DNA of 41,785 nucleotides from Solidesulfovibrio sp. (GTDB lineage: Bacteria; Desulfobacterota; Desulfovibrionia; Desulfovibrionales; Desulfovibrionaceae): contig NZ_JARKOZ010000140.1 in the NCBI RefSeq assembly GCF_029978005.1, positions 1 to 41,785 of the forward strand, in the 5' to 3' direction. Of the stretch, positions 1 to 9,418 are shown in pieces; the stretch's first letter is position 1; each line of letters starts with the position of its first letter. The notes beneath the pieces are model-generated. The model was not told the DNA's origin. It saw nothing but the letters and a program-made list of their open reading frames with translations, and ran no database searches. Position numbers and translations under genes: made by a program.

Positions 1-118
<118 letters not shown>

Positions 119-907
119 ACCCCGGAGGCGCCCCACGAGCGTGGCGCGCGTCACGGCGAGCAGACCCGGATCGCGGCGGGCGTAGTCGGGGTGCAGACGG
201 TCGGCGATCAGGGCGAAGGCCTCGGGGTCGCTGTCGTAGGCCGGCACGGCCACGTCGAAGCCTGCACCGGTCAAGGCGGCGACGTGGTCGTCGCAGCGCC
301 AGGGACCGCAGGGGTCCGGGCCGGCCAGGCGCTTGGCGGAGGCCTTGGAGAAAAGGAGCCTGTGGTAGGGATAGCGCTCCAGGGGGTCGCGGCAGTCCAC
401 ACGCCAGACGACGACGCCGCCCGGGACGAGCAGTCGGCGCAGGGCGTCGGCCAGTTCGCGGGGATCGGTCGGGCTGGCCGGCTCGACCACGGCGGCGTCG
501 AAAAAGCCGTCCGGGATCTCGGCCAGACGGGCGGCCCGGGCCACGCAGGTGAACTTCACCCGGGGGTGCATGGCGGCCAGCACGGCCAGGTGCTTGGCGT
601 CGCCGCCCACGTCGAAACCGGGCCGGGGGTCGTGACAGACGGCCCGGGTCGCGCCCATGGCCGCCAGGGCGTAGCCCATGCCGTTGGTCGGGCCGCAGCC
701 GACGGCCAAAAGCCGCGCCCCGACCACGGAGCGCCCTTCGCGCTCCAGCACGGCGGCGGCCTTTTCGGCCAGGACCAGGGGGTCGGGTGTGACGGCTTCA
801 TGGAGTCGGCACTGGGGAACGAGCCCCCCCAGGCGGGCGAACCGCTCCTCGCCCAAAAGCGCCCGCAGGCGACGCACTAGGACGTATGCCAGCTTGTCGC
901 GATCCAT
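119..907 (-). CDS. SAM-dependent methyltransferase-like protein, 3' truncated
   Basis: About 263 codons are readable before the gene runs into the poly-C block, so the C-terminus is missing. The start ATG at 907 lies two bases after the stop of the asparagine synthetase-like gene, consistent with co-transcription. Around residues 65-80 there is a class I methyltransferase motif I-like segment (LLAVGCGPTNGMG), followed by an acidic VVEPASPTD stretch and a LLVPGGVVVWRVD segment typical of the later beta strands of a Rossmann methyltransferase. The substrate is not visible; in this context a sugar or lipid of the exported product is plausible. It could also be a methyltransferase-like fold with another role. 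The fold call is fairly secure, the function is not. Confidence 0.6.
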
Positions 908-909
908 GG

Positions 910-2784
910 TCAGACCCCGGCCAGGCTGGCGTGGCGCAGCACCCAGAGGTTCCAGAGGAAGAGCCGATGGTCGGCGGTCCCCTGCCGGTGTTCGCGCAGG
1001 CGGGCCTGGCAAAAGGCCGCGTCGAGGCCGGCTTCCAGGAGCGACGGCGCACCCATGGCCAGGGCCCCGTCGGCCAGCCAGCGGCCCACGGGCACGCCGA
1101 AGCCCTGCTTGCGGCGGTAGATGACGCTCTTGGGCAGAAGCGGCTCCAGGGCCTTTTTCAGGATGTACTTGGTCGTGCCGCGCCGGAACTTGAAACGGTG
1201 TGGGATGCGGCGCACGTAGTCGACCAGTTCGATGTCGAGAAAGGGCGCGCGCACTTCCAGGGAATGCATCATGCCGGCCCGGTCGGTTTTGACCAGAATG
1301 TCGTCCTGCAGGTAGAGGCGCGTGTAGAACTCCATGGTCTTGTCCACCATGTCGCGCGACGGGCAGGCGTCGAAGACTTCGACGGCCTCGCTATAGAGTT
1401 CCTCGGGGTCCACGGGTTCGCGGAAAAGCGCGGCGATGCCGTCAGGATCGAGGGGCCCCAGCCAGACCGGATTCCACAGCCGGGCCGGATGGGACAGGCC
1501 GCGCAGGAAGCGGTTGATCTTAAACGGCGTGGCCATGTAACCGTGGCCCACGGGCAACCGGGCGGCCAGGAGCGTCAGGGCCTTGTGCAGGGGCTTCGGC
1601 GCGACGCGGGAATAGGCCTCGGCGGCGCGCAGGGCCTTGAAGGGGTCGTAGCCGGCGAAAAGCTCGTCCGCGCCGTCGCCGCCCAGAGCCACGGTGACGT
1701 GGCGGCGCGTCTCGCGGCAAAGGAGCGCCGTGGGGATGAGCGACACGTCGCCCATGGGCTCGTCGAGACGGCCGACGATCTCGGGCATGAGGCGCAAGGC
1801 GTCGGCCAGGGTCAAGGTGGTCACATGATGGGCCACGCGGCAGCAGGCGGCGGCTTCGCGGGCCTTGGCCGACTCGTCGAAAGCCGGATCGTCGAAGCCG
1901 ATGGAAAAGGCGGCCACGTCCGGGGCGTGGCGGGCGGCCAGGGCGGTCACGGCCGAGGAGTCCACGCCGCCGGAGAGAAAGACGCCAAGGGGCACGTCGC
2001 TCATGAGCCGGCGCGCTACGGCCGCGTCGAGCAGCTCCAGCACGCGCCCGGCCATGGCTTCCTCCCCGCCGCCGGAAACGAGGCCCTCGTCCGGGGCCAG
2101 GCAGAAGGACCAGAAGCGGCGGCGCGAAACGGAGGCGTCGCGCACGTCCACAAGCAGGTTCTCGCCGCCGGGGAGCTTGCGCGTGCCCTCGTACAGGGCG
2201 TTCGGCGCGGGCAGGAAGCCGTAGGCGAAGTACTTGCGCAGCGCCTGCCGGGAAACCGAGGCGTCGGCCAGGGCGGGATGGGCGACGAGGGCGGAAAGCT
2301 CCGAGGCGAAGGCGAAAAATCCCGGCCGGGCGGCGTAGAAAAAGGGCTTCTTGCCGAAGCGGTCCCGGGAGCAGAAGACCACGCCCCGGGGCTTGTCGTA
2401 GAGCGCGAAGGCCCACATGCCGTTAAGGCGCGTCGGCAGGTCCTCGCCCCACTCGCGCCAGCCGTGGAGCAGCACCTCGGTGTCGCTGTGGTCGGTGACG
2501 AAGCGGTGGCCCTTGGCCTCGAGCTCGCGGCGCAGGGGCACGTGGTTGTAGACCTCGCCGTTGTAGGCGGCCACGAGGTCGCCCCCGGCCGTGGCCATGG
2601 GCTGGCCGCCGCCGGCCAGGTCGATGATGGACAGGCGTCGGTGGGCCAGGCCCACGCCGGCGGCCGGGTCCTCGTAGATTCCCTCGCCGTCCGGGCCGCG
2701 CCGGGCGAGCCTGGCGTTCATGGCCGCCAGGGCGGCCCGTGGATCGGCCGCGTCGCCCCCGACGAAGCCGCAGATGCCGCACAC
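910..2784 (-). CDS. asnB: Asparagine synthetase B-like glutamine amidotransferase
   Basis: A 624-residue glutamine-hydrolysing amidotransferase. Cys2 (MCGICG) is the N-terminal nucleophile after Met removal, which fixes the start at a GTG codon at 2784. Residues 28-34 (RRGPDGE), 74-80 (YNGEVYN) and 98-103 fit the glutaminase domain. SGGVDSS at 271-277 is the PP-loop ATP-pyrophosphatase motif of the synthetase domain, which would adenylate a carboxylate and transfer ammonia to it. Length is normal for the family. In surface-polysaccharide loci such enzymes often amidate uronic acids or other acidic sugars rather than make free asparagine, and the glycosyltransferase and methyltransferase neighbours favour that. 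Housekeeping asparagine synthesis remains possible. Confidence 0.85.
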   Translation of the reverse strand: MCGICGFVGGDAADPRAALAAMNARLARRGPDGEGIYEDPAAGVGLAHRRLSIIDLAGGGQPMATAGGDLVAAYNGEVYNHVPLRRELEAKGHRFVTDHSDTEVLLHGWREWGEDLPTRLNGMWAFALYDKPRGVVFCSRDRFGKKPFFYAARPGFFAFASELSALVAHPALADASVSRQALRKYFAYGFLPAPNALYEGTRKLPGGENLLVDVRDASVSRRRFWSFCLAPDEGLVSGGGEEAMAGRVLELLDAAVARRLMSDVPLGVFLSGGVDSSAVTALAARHAPDVAAFSIGFDDPAFDESAKAREAAACCRVAHHVTTLTLADALRLMPEIVGRLDEPMGDVSLIPTALLCRETRRHVTVALGGDGADELFAGYDPFKALRAAEAYSRVAPKPLHKALTLLAARLPVGHGYMATPFKINRFLRGLSHPARLWNPVWLGPLDPDGIAALFREPVDPEELYSEAVEVFDACPSRDMVDKTMEFYTRLYLQDDILVKTDRAGMMHSLEVRAPFLDIELVDYVRRIPHRFKFRRGTTKYILKKALEPLLPKSVIYRRKQGFGVPVGRWLADGALAMGAPSLLEAGLDAAFCQARLREHRQGTADHRLFLWNLWVLRHASLAGV

Positions 2785-2843
2785 GGCCTAGCGCCCCCGC
2801 CCCGACGCCGGGGCCGACGCGGCCAAGGGCGTCGCAGCCAAGG

Positions 2844-3800
2844 CTAGGGCTCCTTGCAGTTGCGCGTGCAGTCCACGATGTAGGTCGGCTTGTCCTGGGA
2901 CTCGTGGTAGGTGCGCATGAGGATCTCGGCAATGAGGCCCATGAAGATGGAGATGATGCCGATGAGCATGAACATGACCACGGCCAGGGGCAACGGCGTC
3001 TCGATGAAGCTCTTCCCCAGGAAAAACTTGCAATAGAGCATGAACAGGAAAAAGCCGGCCGAGGCGGCGATGCTGGCCAGGCCGAAGCCGCCGAAGAGGT
3101 ACATGGGCTTCTGGGCGTACTTGTCCAGGAACTTGACGGTCATGAGGTCGAGGATGACCTTGACCGTGCGTTCGATGCCGTACTTCGACTCGCCGTGGAT
3201 GCGCGGGTGATGCGTGACGCCGACCTCGGTGACGCGCGCGCCCTGCCAGGCGGCGTGGATGGGGATGAAGCGGTGCATCTCGCCGTAGAGTTTGACGTCC
3301 TTGATGATCTCGCGGCGGTAGGCCTTGAGCGAACAGCCGTAATCGTGCAGGCGCACGCCGGAGATGATGGAAATGAGCCCGTTGGCCACGCGGCTGGGGA
3401 AATTGCGCTTGATGGGATTGTCCTTACGGTCCTTGCGCCAGCCCGAGACCACGTCGTAGCCCTCGTCGAGCTTGGAGAGCAGACGCGGGATGTCCGCCGG
3501 ATCGTTTTGCAGGTCGCCGTCCATGGGGATGAGGATGTCGCCCCGGGCGGCGTCGATGCCGGCCATCATGGCCGCGGTCTGGCCGAAATTGCGGCGCAGG
3601 TGCACCACGCGCAGGCGCTCGTCGCGACGGGCCAGGGCGTCCACGCGCTCGCGGGTGGCGTCCGTGGAGCCGTCGTTGATGAGGATGACCTCGTAGGGAT
3701 GCCCGAGGGTCGGCAGCACGGCGTCGAGCTTGGCGTAGAGCGGCTCGACGTTGTCCTGCTCGTTGTACAGCGGGATGATGATGGAAAGCATGTCGGACAT
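2844..3800 (-). CDS. GT2 polyprenyl-phosphate glycosyltransferase (DPM1/GtrB/ArnC-like)
   Basis: 318 residues. The GT-A domain has SIIIPLYNE at 6-14, NDGS at 42-45 and the metal-binding DGDLQNDP at 94-101. Two hydrophobic segments near residues 228-250 and 265-290 anchor the C-terminus, as in GtrB/ArnC-type enzymes, which move a sugar from a nucleotide donor to undecaprenyl phosphate on the cytoplasmic face. I chose the ATG at 3800, with GGAA a few bases upstream; an in-frame TTG at 3812 would add four residues. The lipid-linked sugar could feed the GT-C proteins encoded upstream in the same operon. The 143-base gap before it has no clear promoter but holds a TTTCGAAA palindrome. Confidence 0.87.
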   Translation of the reverse strand: MSDMLSIIIPLYNEQDNVEPLYAKLDAVLPTLGHPYEVILINDGSTDATRERVDALARRDERLRVVHLRRNFGQTAAMMAGIDAARGDILIPMDGDLQNDPADIPRLLSKLDEGYDVVSGWRKDRKDNPIKRNFPSRVANGLISIISGVRLHDYGCSLKAYRREIIKDVKLYGEMHRFIPIHAAWQGARVTEVGVTHHPRIHGESKYGIERTVKVILDLMTVKFLDKYAQKPMYLFGGFGLASIAASAGFFLFMLYCKFFLGKSFIETPLPLAVVMFMLIGIISIFMGLIAEILMRTYHESQDKPTYIVDCTRNCKEP

Positions 3801-3943
3801 GGCGGATTCCAATTTCGAAACATAACGTCAGTCATGCTTCAAATACGAAGGATACAGGGCATTCGCTCTTTACTGCCTGGACGCTCGCAAGGGAACCGGA
3901 ATGCCGCTCCCGGCAATTCGAGGTTGCGGTCGCAAGGCGGCCC

Positions 3944-5614
3944 TCACGGCCCGGGCACGGCCGGTTGCGCGCCCGTAAGCGGCCGCAGGTCCACCAGGCG
4001 CACGCCGGGCTCGGGGCTGGTATAGGGGAATTTCTCCCCGTCGAGAAGGGCGAAATTGCCGGCCGTCGCGGCAAGCGCGGCGATGCGGTCGTTGAAGGGG
4101 GCAAAAAGCGGGCCCTTGGCCGCGGCTTCTTTCGTGAGGTCGGCCTCGCGCACCACCATGTGCGTCACGCCGTAGGCCCGGGCGAATTCCAGCACGACGT
4201 CCGCATCCTTGGCGTAATAGGCCTCGGCCTGATGGGCCAGGCGGGGGTAGTACATGGTCCAGTAGCCCTGGCTCCAGGGATGGGCCAATTCGTAGGAGGC
4301 CACGACGTCGCGGCGGCCGAAGGTGAGCACGTCGTCGAGGAGTTCGGGGTTGCCGGCCAGGAGGGCGTCCTTGGGCAGAGCGGCCACGGCCCGGTAGAGG
4401 GCGGCGTCGGCGCGGTAGTCGTAGAGTCCCGCGCCGCTTAAGCGCCACATGCCGACGGCCAGGGCCAAGGCGGCGAGGACGACGCGGCCGCCGACCCGGG
4501 CGAGAAGCCTGTCCAGGGCATGGCGCAGCACTACGGCCAGGGCCAGGGCGTAGAGGAGATTGATGGTGTAGGCGATGTAGCGATCGGGCACGAAGAGCTT
4601 GAGCGCCACGACCCGGGCCAGGACGTAGAAGAGAAGCGATCCGGCCAGGAGCATTGCCGCCGGCCGGCCGGCCCGGGCGGCCAACCCGCGCCAGGGAGCG
4701 CGCCTGGCTCCGACGACGACGAAGGGCAGCAGCACGGCCAAGCTCGCGATGCCGGTAAAAAGCCCGATGTCGAGAAAAAGCCCGATGCCCTCGAAGGGCC
4801 AGTAGACGAGGTCGAAGAAGGGATTGGGCAGGGGGTAGAGTTCCAGTCGGCCGGCGGCGGTGAATTCCGGGCCGATGGCCAGCGTCTCGCGACCGACCAG
4901 GGGGCCGAAACCGGCGGCGGTCAGGGAGTGGTTGAAGGACCAGACCAGGGCGGCCGCCCCGAGCAGGATCAGGCCATGCCATGGCCGGGACGGAAAGGGA
5001 CCGGCGGCGCGGTCCGTGATGCGGGCCCAGAACGCGTCGCAGCAGGCGCAAAAGGCGCACAGCACGGCGATGTAGGGGATGAAAAGCGCCTGGGCCAGAA
5101 GCGTCGCGGCCATGCCTGCGCCCGAGCGCCGCACCCAGGCCAGGAAGAACAGGGCCAGAAGCGGCGGCGCGAAGGAGCGCGACAGGCCGCCGGAGATGTT
5201 TTTGAGGAAATACGGCAGGCAGCAGGCCATGGCCGCGCAGAAATAGCCCAGCCGCCGCCCTTCCATGGCCGCGCCCAGGCCGAAGAAGGCCAGGGCCAGC
5301 GCCACGAAGAGCCCGCCCGTAAGCAGCTTGGAAAAAAGAATGGGGTCGAGGCCCGAGCCCTTGGCGGCGGCGTAGTACAGGGCCTTGAGCGCCAGGGGCA
5401 CGTAGGCGGCGGCGTAGTCGCCAAGGAGATCGGGCGGGTACAGGGCGGGGTCGAGCCAGCGCGCCATCCAGAAGATCTGCTGGCGCACGTCGTCGTTGAT
5501 CACGAAGGGCGAGGCCAGACCCAGGCGGTGGGCCGCCAGGAACACCGCCACGGAGCACAGCGCGACGACGAGCCAATCGCGCCGGGCCACCGGGCCGTCA
5601 GATGGCGCGGTCAT
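3944..5614 (-). CDS. Multi-spanning membrane protein, GT-C glycosyltransferase-like
   Basis: 556 residues with roughly ten or more hydrophobic segments in the first 430 and a more polar C-terminal part (about 430-556). After the first membrane segment, the loop carries NDD at 40-42, the position where GT-C enzymes keep catalytic acidic residues; the layout resembles GT39/GT83-type transferases using polyprenyl-phosphate sugars on the periplasmic side. No family signature is strong enough to name the substrate. Its start overlaps the end of the acyltransferase-like gene by 17 bases, indicating translational coupling. A general membrane protein of unknown function is the alternative. Confidence 0.65.
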   Translation of the reverse strand: MTAPSDGPVARRDWLVVALCSVAVFLAAHRLGLASPFVINDDVRQQIFWMARWLDPALYPPDLLGDYAAAYVPLALKALYYAAAKGSGLDPILFSKLLTGGLFVALALAFFGLGAAMEGRRLGYFCAAMACCLPYFLKNISGGLSRSFAPPLLALFFLAWVRRSGAGMAATLLAQALFIPYIAVLCAFCACCDAFWARITDRAAGPFPSRPWHGLILLGAAALVWSFNHSLTAAGFGPLVGRETLAIGPEFTAAGRLELYPLPNPFFDLVYWPFEGIGLFLDIGLFTGIASLAVLLPFVVVGARRAPWRGLAARAGRPAAMLLAGSLLFYVLARVVALKLFVPDRYIAYTINLLYALALAVVLRHALDRLLARVGGRVVLAALALAVGMWRLSGAGLYDYRADAALYRAVAALPKDALLAGNPELLDDVLTFGRRDVVASYELAHPWSQGYWTMYYPRLAHQAEAYYAKDADVVLEFARAYGVTHMVVREADLTKEAAAKGPLFAPFNDRIAALAATAGNFALLDGEKFPYTSPEPGVRLVDLRPLTGAQPAVPGP

Positions 5615-6737
5615 AGAGCCGAAAGACCTTGTAGCGCTCGCCGCCGTAATCCAGCAGAGTCTTGTTCCACTGCTCCAGGGATTCCGGGATGAGCGAACAG
5701 TCGCAGTACTCCATCTTCGGATGGTTCTCGAGAAAGTTGACGATGATGTTGAGGATGATGGCGTGGTGCAGGCGCTTCCATTGATGGGTCTTGGCCACGC
5801 CCATGATGATGGCCCGGCAGTGGGTGAGCGGCCGCACGCGGCAGTCGTAGAGGAGCTGGAGCTTCTGCCACAGACCGAACTTGCCGTTGAACTTCTTCAC
5901 CGACCGGTTCATGTCCGGCGACACCACGGAAAAGGCCACGATGTCGTCGCCGTCGAGGATCATGCTCTCGAGGTCCGGCCGCACCAGGGGCTGCAAGGTG
6001 ACAAAGATGTCCTCGAACTGCCGGTCGGTCAGGGGGATGTGCCCCCAGTTCTTGCTCCAGATGTCGTTGAAGAGTTCCTTGATCTGGGGACCGCGCTTGG
6101 CGAAGTCGTTGCGCTCGATGGGCAGGATCTTGCAGTTCTGGCGCCTCAGGATGGAATCACGCATCTTGGCCAGCTTCTTGGCGTCCATGCCCGGCTTCCA
6201 GCTGATCTTGTAGGCGTACCAGTCGTAGGTCTTGGCGAAGCCCCAGGAGGTGACGAGGTCTTCGTAATAGGGCGGATTGTGGGTCTGCATCATGCAGGGC
6301 GGGCTGTCGAAACCCTCCACCAACAGGCCCACCTCGTCGTAGATGGAAAAGGACAACGGACCGTGGAGCCGGACCTTGCCCTTGGCACGCACCCAGGCCG
6401 CGGCGGCGTCGAACAGGGCATGAGCCGTCTCGCGGTCGTTCTCGCACTCGAAGAAGCCGAAAAAGCCGGTCTCGGCGTCGTGGTGCTTCTCGTAGAGGCC
6501 GTTCACGTGGGCGCTGATGCGCCCGACGATGCGCCCGCCCCGCTTGGCCAGGAAGTATTCGGCCTGGCCGAACTCGAAGAAGGGGCCCTTTGCCCGGTCC
6601 AGGAAATCCCGCTGCATGGGAATGAGCGGCGGCACCCACAGCGGGTCGTCGCGATAGATTTCCCAGGCGTAGCGGATAAAGGCGTCCAGGTCGGCCCGAT
6701 CGGTCACGGGCGCGACGACGAGTGCGGCGTCGGTCAT
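5598..6737 (-). CDS. GNAT-fold N-acyltransferase-like protein
   Basis: 379 residues, starting at the ATG at 6737, 14 bases after the stop of the HlyD-like gene. The N-terminal half shows features I associate with a GNAT-fold group: DPLWVPPL at 31-38, a beta4-like GRISAHVN at 72-79, FFGFFE at 92-97 and HGPLSFS at 125-131, then NPPYY near 154-158. The C-terminal half looks like a second, diverged acyltransferase-like repeat. Proteins of GNAT type act as the ceramide synthase in Caulobacter sphingolipid synthesis, and an SPT-like enzyme is encoded upstream in the same run, so N-acylation of a long-chain base is an attractive but unproven role. Amino-sugar acylation is the alternative. Confidence 0.65.
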   Translation of the reverse strand: MTDAALVVAPVTDRADLDAFIRYAWEIYRDDPLWVPPLIPMQRDFLDRAKGPFFEFGQAEYFLAKRGGRIVGRISAHVNGLYEKHHDAETGFFGFFECENDRETAHALFDAAAAWVRAKGKVRLHGPLSFSIYDEVGLLVEGFDSPPCMMQTHNPPYYEDLVTSWGFAKTYDWYAYKISWKPGMDAKKLAKMRDSILRRQNCKILPIERNDFAKRGPQIKELFNDIWSKNWGHIPLTDRQFEDIFVTLQPLVRPDLESMILDGDDIVAFSVVSPDMNRSVKKFNGKFGLWQKLQLLYDCRVRPLTHCRAIIMGVAKTHQWKRLHHAIILNIIVNFLENHPKMEYCDCSLIPESLEQWNKTLLDYGGERYKVFRLYDRAI

Positions 6738-6751
6738 GGCGGTATGCCCGG

Positions 6752-7702
6752 CTACTTCTCGGGCTGGATGACGATCTGCCCCTTGAGGCCTTCCTTGAGT
6801 TCCAGGCCCGGGTTGGGGATGGTCAGCTCGATTTCGTAATAGGAAGGCTGCTGCAAGGCGGCGGGCATGGGTGCCCAGGGGATGCGCGACACCGAGGCGG
6901 CGTACTTCTTGCCGGGTATGGAGTCGAAGGTGACCACAGCCGCCATGTTCTCCCTGAGCTTTTGCGCCTCGATCTCGTGGACCTGGGCCCGGATGATCAT
7001 GGGGTCGAGGGAGCCGACCTGGAAGAGCTCGGCTTCCTTGGCCAGCTTGACGCCGTTTCGCAGCTCGGGGTTCATCCACATGACGAAGCCGTCGATGGGA
7101 GCCTTGACGATGCCGTCCTTGGGCACCTTGCCGACGCCGGCGCCCTTGCCGAAGCGGTCCTCGGCCAGTTCCACGCGGTCGTTGAGCAGTTCCTTGGCCA
7201 GGGCGAGCTGCTCGGAAATCGAGGTCTTTTCCTTGCGGAACACCTCGATCTCCTTGTTGTTCATGGCGATGGACTGCTGGGAGGCCATGCTGCGCTGGCT
7301 CATGGCCTCGAGTTCGCGGGCCTTGGCGGAAAGGCGGTCGATCTCCTTGTCGGCGGTGGCCAGCTTGTATTCGAGTTCCCTGATGTTGGCCGACGAGAGC
7401 CTGGTTTTCTCGTCCATGCGGGTTTCCAGGGGGATCTCGTAGGTGGCCAGCACTTCGTTGCGCTTGACCTTCTGGCCGATATGGCCGGAAAGCGCGGTGA
7501 TCTTGGCGTTGTAGGGCAGATAGACCGACAACTTGACCGGACTGTAGAGCTTGCCGGAAAAGCTGATCTCGGCGGGGCGGAAGGAGGCCGGCTGGGCCGG
7601 CTGGGCGGCCGCCGGCGCGGCGGCCTTGTCCTGGGCCGCGCACGGGATCGCGGCGGCCGCGACGAGGCAGCCGGCGGCCACAAGCGGGGCGAAAAACCGC
7701 AT
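6752..7702 (-). CDS. HlyD/MacA-like periplasmic adaptor of an export system
   Basis: 316 residues with a clear signal peptide (residues 1-23, ending CAAQ). A split lipoyl/barrel-sandwich domain flanks a coiled coil at about residues 105-180, and the C-terminal part (LQQPSYYEIELTIPNPGLELKEG, split across about 283-305) is the beta-barrel/membrane-proximal region of the family. It should bridge an inner membrane transporter and the outer membrane channel in the periplasm. The ATG directly abuts the stop of the TolC-like gene (no intergenic base), with GGAGAA inside that gene's end as ribosome binding site. It is a clear paralogue of the adaptor at 28915-29946. With the MacB-type genes upstream it forms a complete tripartite exporter. 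Confidence 0.88.
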   Translation of the reverse strand: MRFFAPLVAAGCLVAAAAIPCAAQDKAAAPAAAQPAQPASFRPAEISFSGKLYSPVKLSVYLPYNAKITALSGHIGQKVKRNEVLATYEIPLETRMDEKTRLSSANIRELEYKLATADKEIDRLSAKARELEAMSQRSMASQQSIAMNNKEIEVFRKEKTSISEQLALAKELLNDRVELAEDRFGKGAGVGKVPKDGIVKAPIDGFVMWMNPELRNGVKLAKEAELFQVGSLDPMIIRAQVHEIEAQKLRENMAAVVTFDSIPGKKYAASVSRIPWAPMPAALQQPSYYEIELTIPNPGLELKEGLKGQIVIQPEK

Positions 7703-9397
7703 CTAGTTGTTCTCCATGACGCTGACGTTGATGTAGCGGTCCTGGAAGTCGCCGGCGATGCCGCGCACCGCCAGCATGGCGACGTCCCGGTCGTACTGCT
7801 TGAGCAGCAAGGTCTGGCGGCTGTCGAGGTAGTCGGCCATGGCCTTGACGATGGCGTCGTATTCCGCCTGGCCGGAGTCGAAGCGGAACTGGGCCTGCTG
7901 GGTGGTGAGCTTTTGCAGCTCCACCGAGGATTCGGCGAACTTCACGTCGGAATTGGCCGAGCGCAGCTTGGCCAGGGCCTGCTGGAACTCGTTCATGAGG
8001 GTGAACTCGATGTTGCGCCCTTCCACGGACAGCTGGGCCATCTTCTTGTACTGGCGGCTGACGTCGCGGCCCTTGGTCCACCAATCGAAGGGGAAATTGA
8101 GCGTCAGGTTCGGATACATGAACGGCAGGCTCGAGGTGTCGTCCTTGTAGGCGTTGCTGCTGCTGTTGAGCGTGGAGATGGAGGTGAACCCGAAGGAGAA
8201 GGTCGGCAGGAAATGGATGTAGGACAGAGCGATGTTCTTGCGCTGCAGCGACTTCTCGTATTCGTGGATGCGCAGCGAGAACGAGTGCTTGCGCAGGGAT
8301 TCGTCGGACACGTTGGCCGGGTTGAAGTCGTCGAGCACCTGCCGGGAGGCTTCGGCGAGGTTCACGTCGACCTTCTGCACAAAGGGCACGCCCATGATGA
8401 ACTTGAGCTCGTCGAGAAGCACGGCCTTGGTGGTCCGCATCTTCTCGCCTTCGGTCTTGGCCATGTTGACCCGGGTTTCGGCGATGCGCACGTCGAGTTG
8501 GGCGCCCTGACCGAGTCCGGTCTTGGTCTTGGAGTACTCCAGGTTCTTCTGGGCCAGTTCCTCTTTCTCCTTGGCCAGCTTGATCATGGTTTCGGTCATG
8601 CCGAGCTGGAGAAAGGTGGTGGCCAGGCGTCGCAGGCCCTGGTCGATGACCTTGAGGTGCGAGAGCACGGCGATGTTGACGAGCTCTTTTTTGGCCTGGA
8701 CGTCGAAGGCGGTCAGAAGCGGGTTCCAGGCCCCGGTGTTGAAGTTCAGGTCGTAGGTCTTGCGGTTGCGGTTGTTGGAGTTGCCGGCGTAGACGGCGTT
8801 GGCCGCGGAAATGGAGTTGGACAGGTTCTGGGTCGGATCGGAGGAAGCGTTGTTGAACACGGACTGGTAGGCGCTGGAGGCCACCGTGTTCTTGTATTCG
8901 GGCAGGCGCAGGTAGAACGTGGTGCTCATGATGATGGTCGGGATGTACTGCGAGTAGGCATCCCCCACGTCCAGGCGCTTGGATTCGATCTCGATGGAGC
9001 TTTTGGTCAGCATGGGCGACTGGGCCAGGGCCACGCGCACGCATTCCTGGAAGTCGGCGGGCGAACGAATGGCGGTCGTGCCCAGGGCGAGCTGGGACGA
9101 GGCCTTGGAAAAGCTCGGCGCCGGCTCGTCGTCGACGGCCTTGGTCGCGGGCGCCGCCGCAGGAGCGGAAGCCGCCGGCGTCGACGCCGGCGCAGGCGCG
9201 GAAACGGCCGTCCCGTTCACCTTGTCCTTGGTGTAGCGGTCCGCCGGACCGGCCATGGCCTGGGCGGCCATGAGCGCCGCCGCCAGGAGAAACACCGCCG
9301 TCTTCGCCAGACGGGCCGAAACGCCCCCCGCCGCGCGGGCAACGACGTCCCCCCCGGACGCCCTTCCCCCCTGTCCGCTGGTCAAATGCCTGGCCAT
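7703..9397 (-). CDS. TolC-like outer membrane efflux protein
   Basis: 564 residues, somewhat longer than typical TolC family members because of an extended N-terminus. A hydrophobic signal segment lies at about residues 30-50 after a long basic leader, then an Ala/Pro-rich linker to about 90. The remainder has the heptad-rich helical pattern of the OEP fold in two halves, with long helices rich in Leu, Lys and Glu and short beta stretches such as SFGFTSIST. It would form the trimeric channel through outer membrane and periplasm. The start at 9397 has a strong GGGGAGGAG ribosome binding site. It sits between the ATPase gene and the adaptor gene, as expected for a tripartite system. Confidence 0.85.
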   Translation of the reverse strand: MARHLTSGQGGRASGGDVVARAAGGVSARLAKTAVFLLAAALMAAQAMAGPADRYTKDKVNGTAVSAPAPASTPAASAPAAAPATKAVDDEPAPSFSKASSQLALGTTAIRSPADFQECVRVALAQSPMLTKSSIEIESKRLDVGDAYSQYIPTIIMSTTFYLRLPEYKNTVASSAYQSVFNNASSDPTQNLSNSISAANAVYAGNSNNRNRKTYDLNFNTGAWNPLLTAFDVQAKKELVNIAVLSHLKVIDQGLRRLATTFLQLGMTETMIKLAKEKEELAQKNLEYSKTKTGLGQGAQLDVRIAETRVNMAKTEGEKMRTTKAVLLDELKFIMGVPFVQKVDVNLAEASRQVLDDFNPANVSDESLRKHSFSLRIHEYEKSLQRKNIALSYIHFLPTFSFGFTSISTLNSSSNAYKDDTSSLPFMYPNLTLNFPFDWWTKGRDVSRQYKKMAQLSVEGRNIEFTLMNEFQQALAKLRSANSDVKFAESSVELQKLTTQQAQFRFDSGQAEYDAIVKAMADYLDSRQTLLLKQYDRDVAMLAVRGIAGDFQDRYINVSVMENN

Positions 9398-9418
9398 GCG
9401 CTCCTCCCCGTCGAGCGT

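Noticed and set aside
886-2847. Long plus-strand open frame of about 650 codons opposite the asparagine synthetase-like gene
   Set aside because: It is antisense to a well-supported gene and rich in Gly/His/Gln/Val, the usual product of reading high-GC coding DNA on the other strand. No domain is visible.
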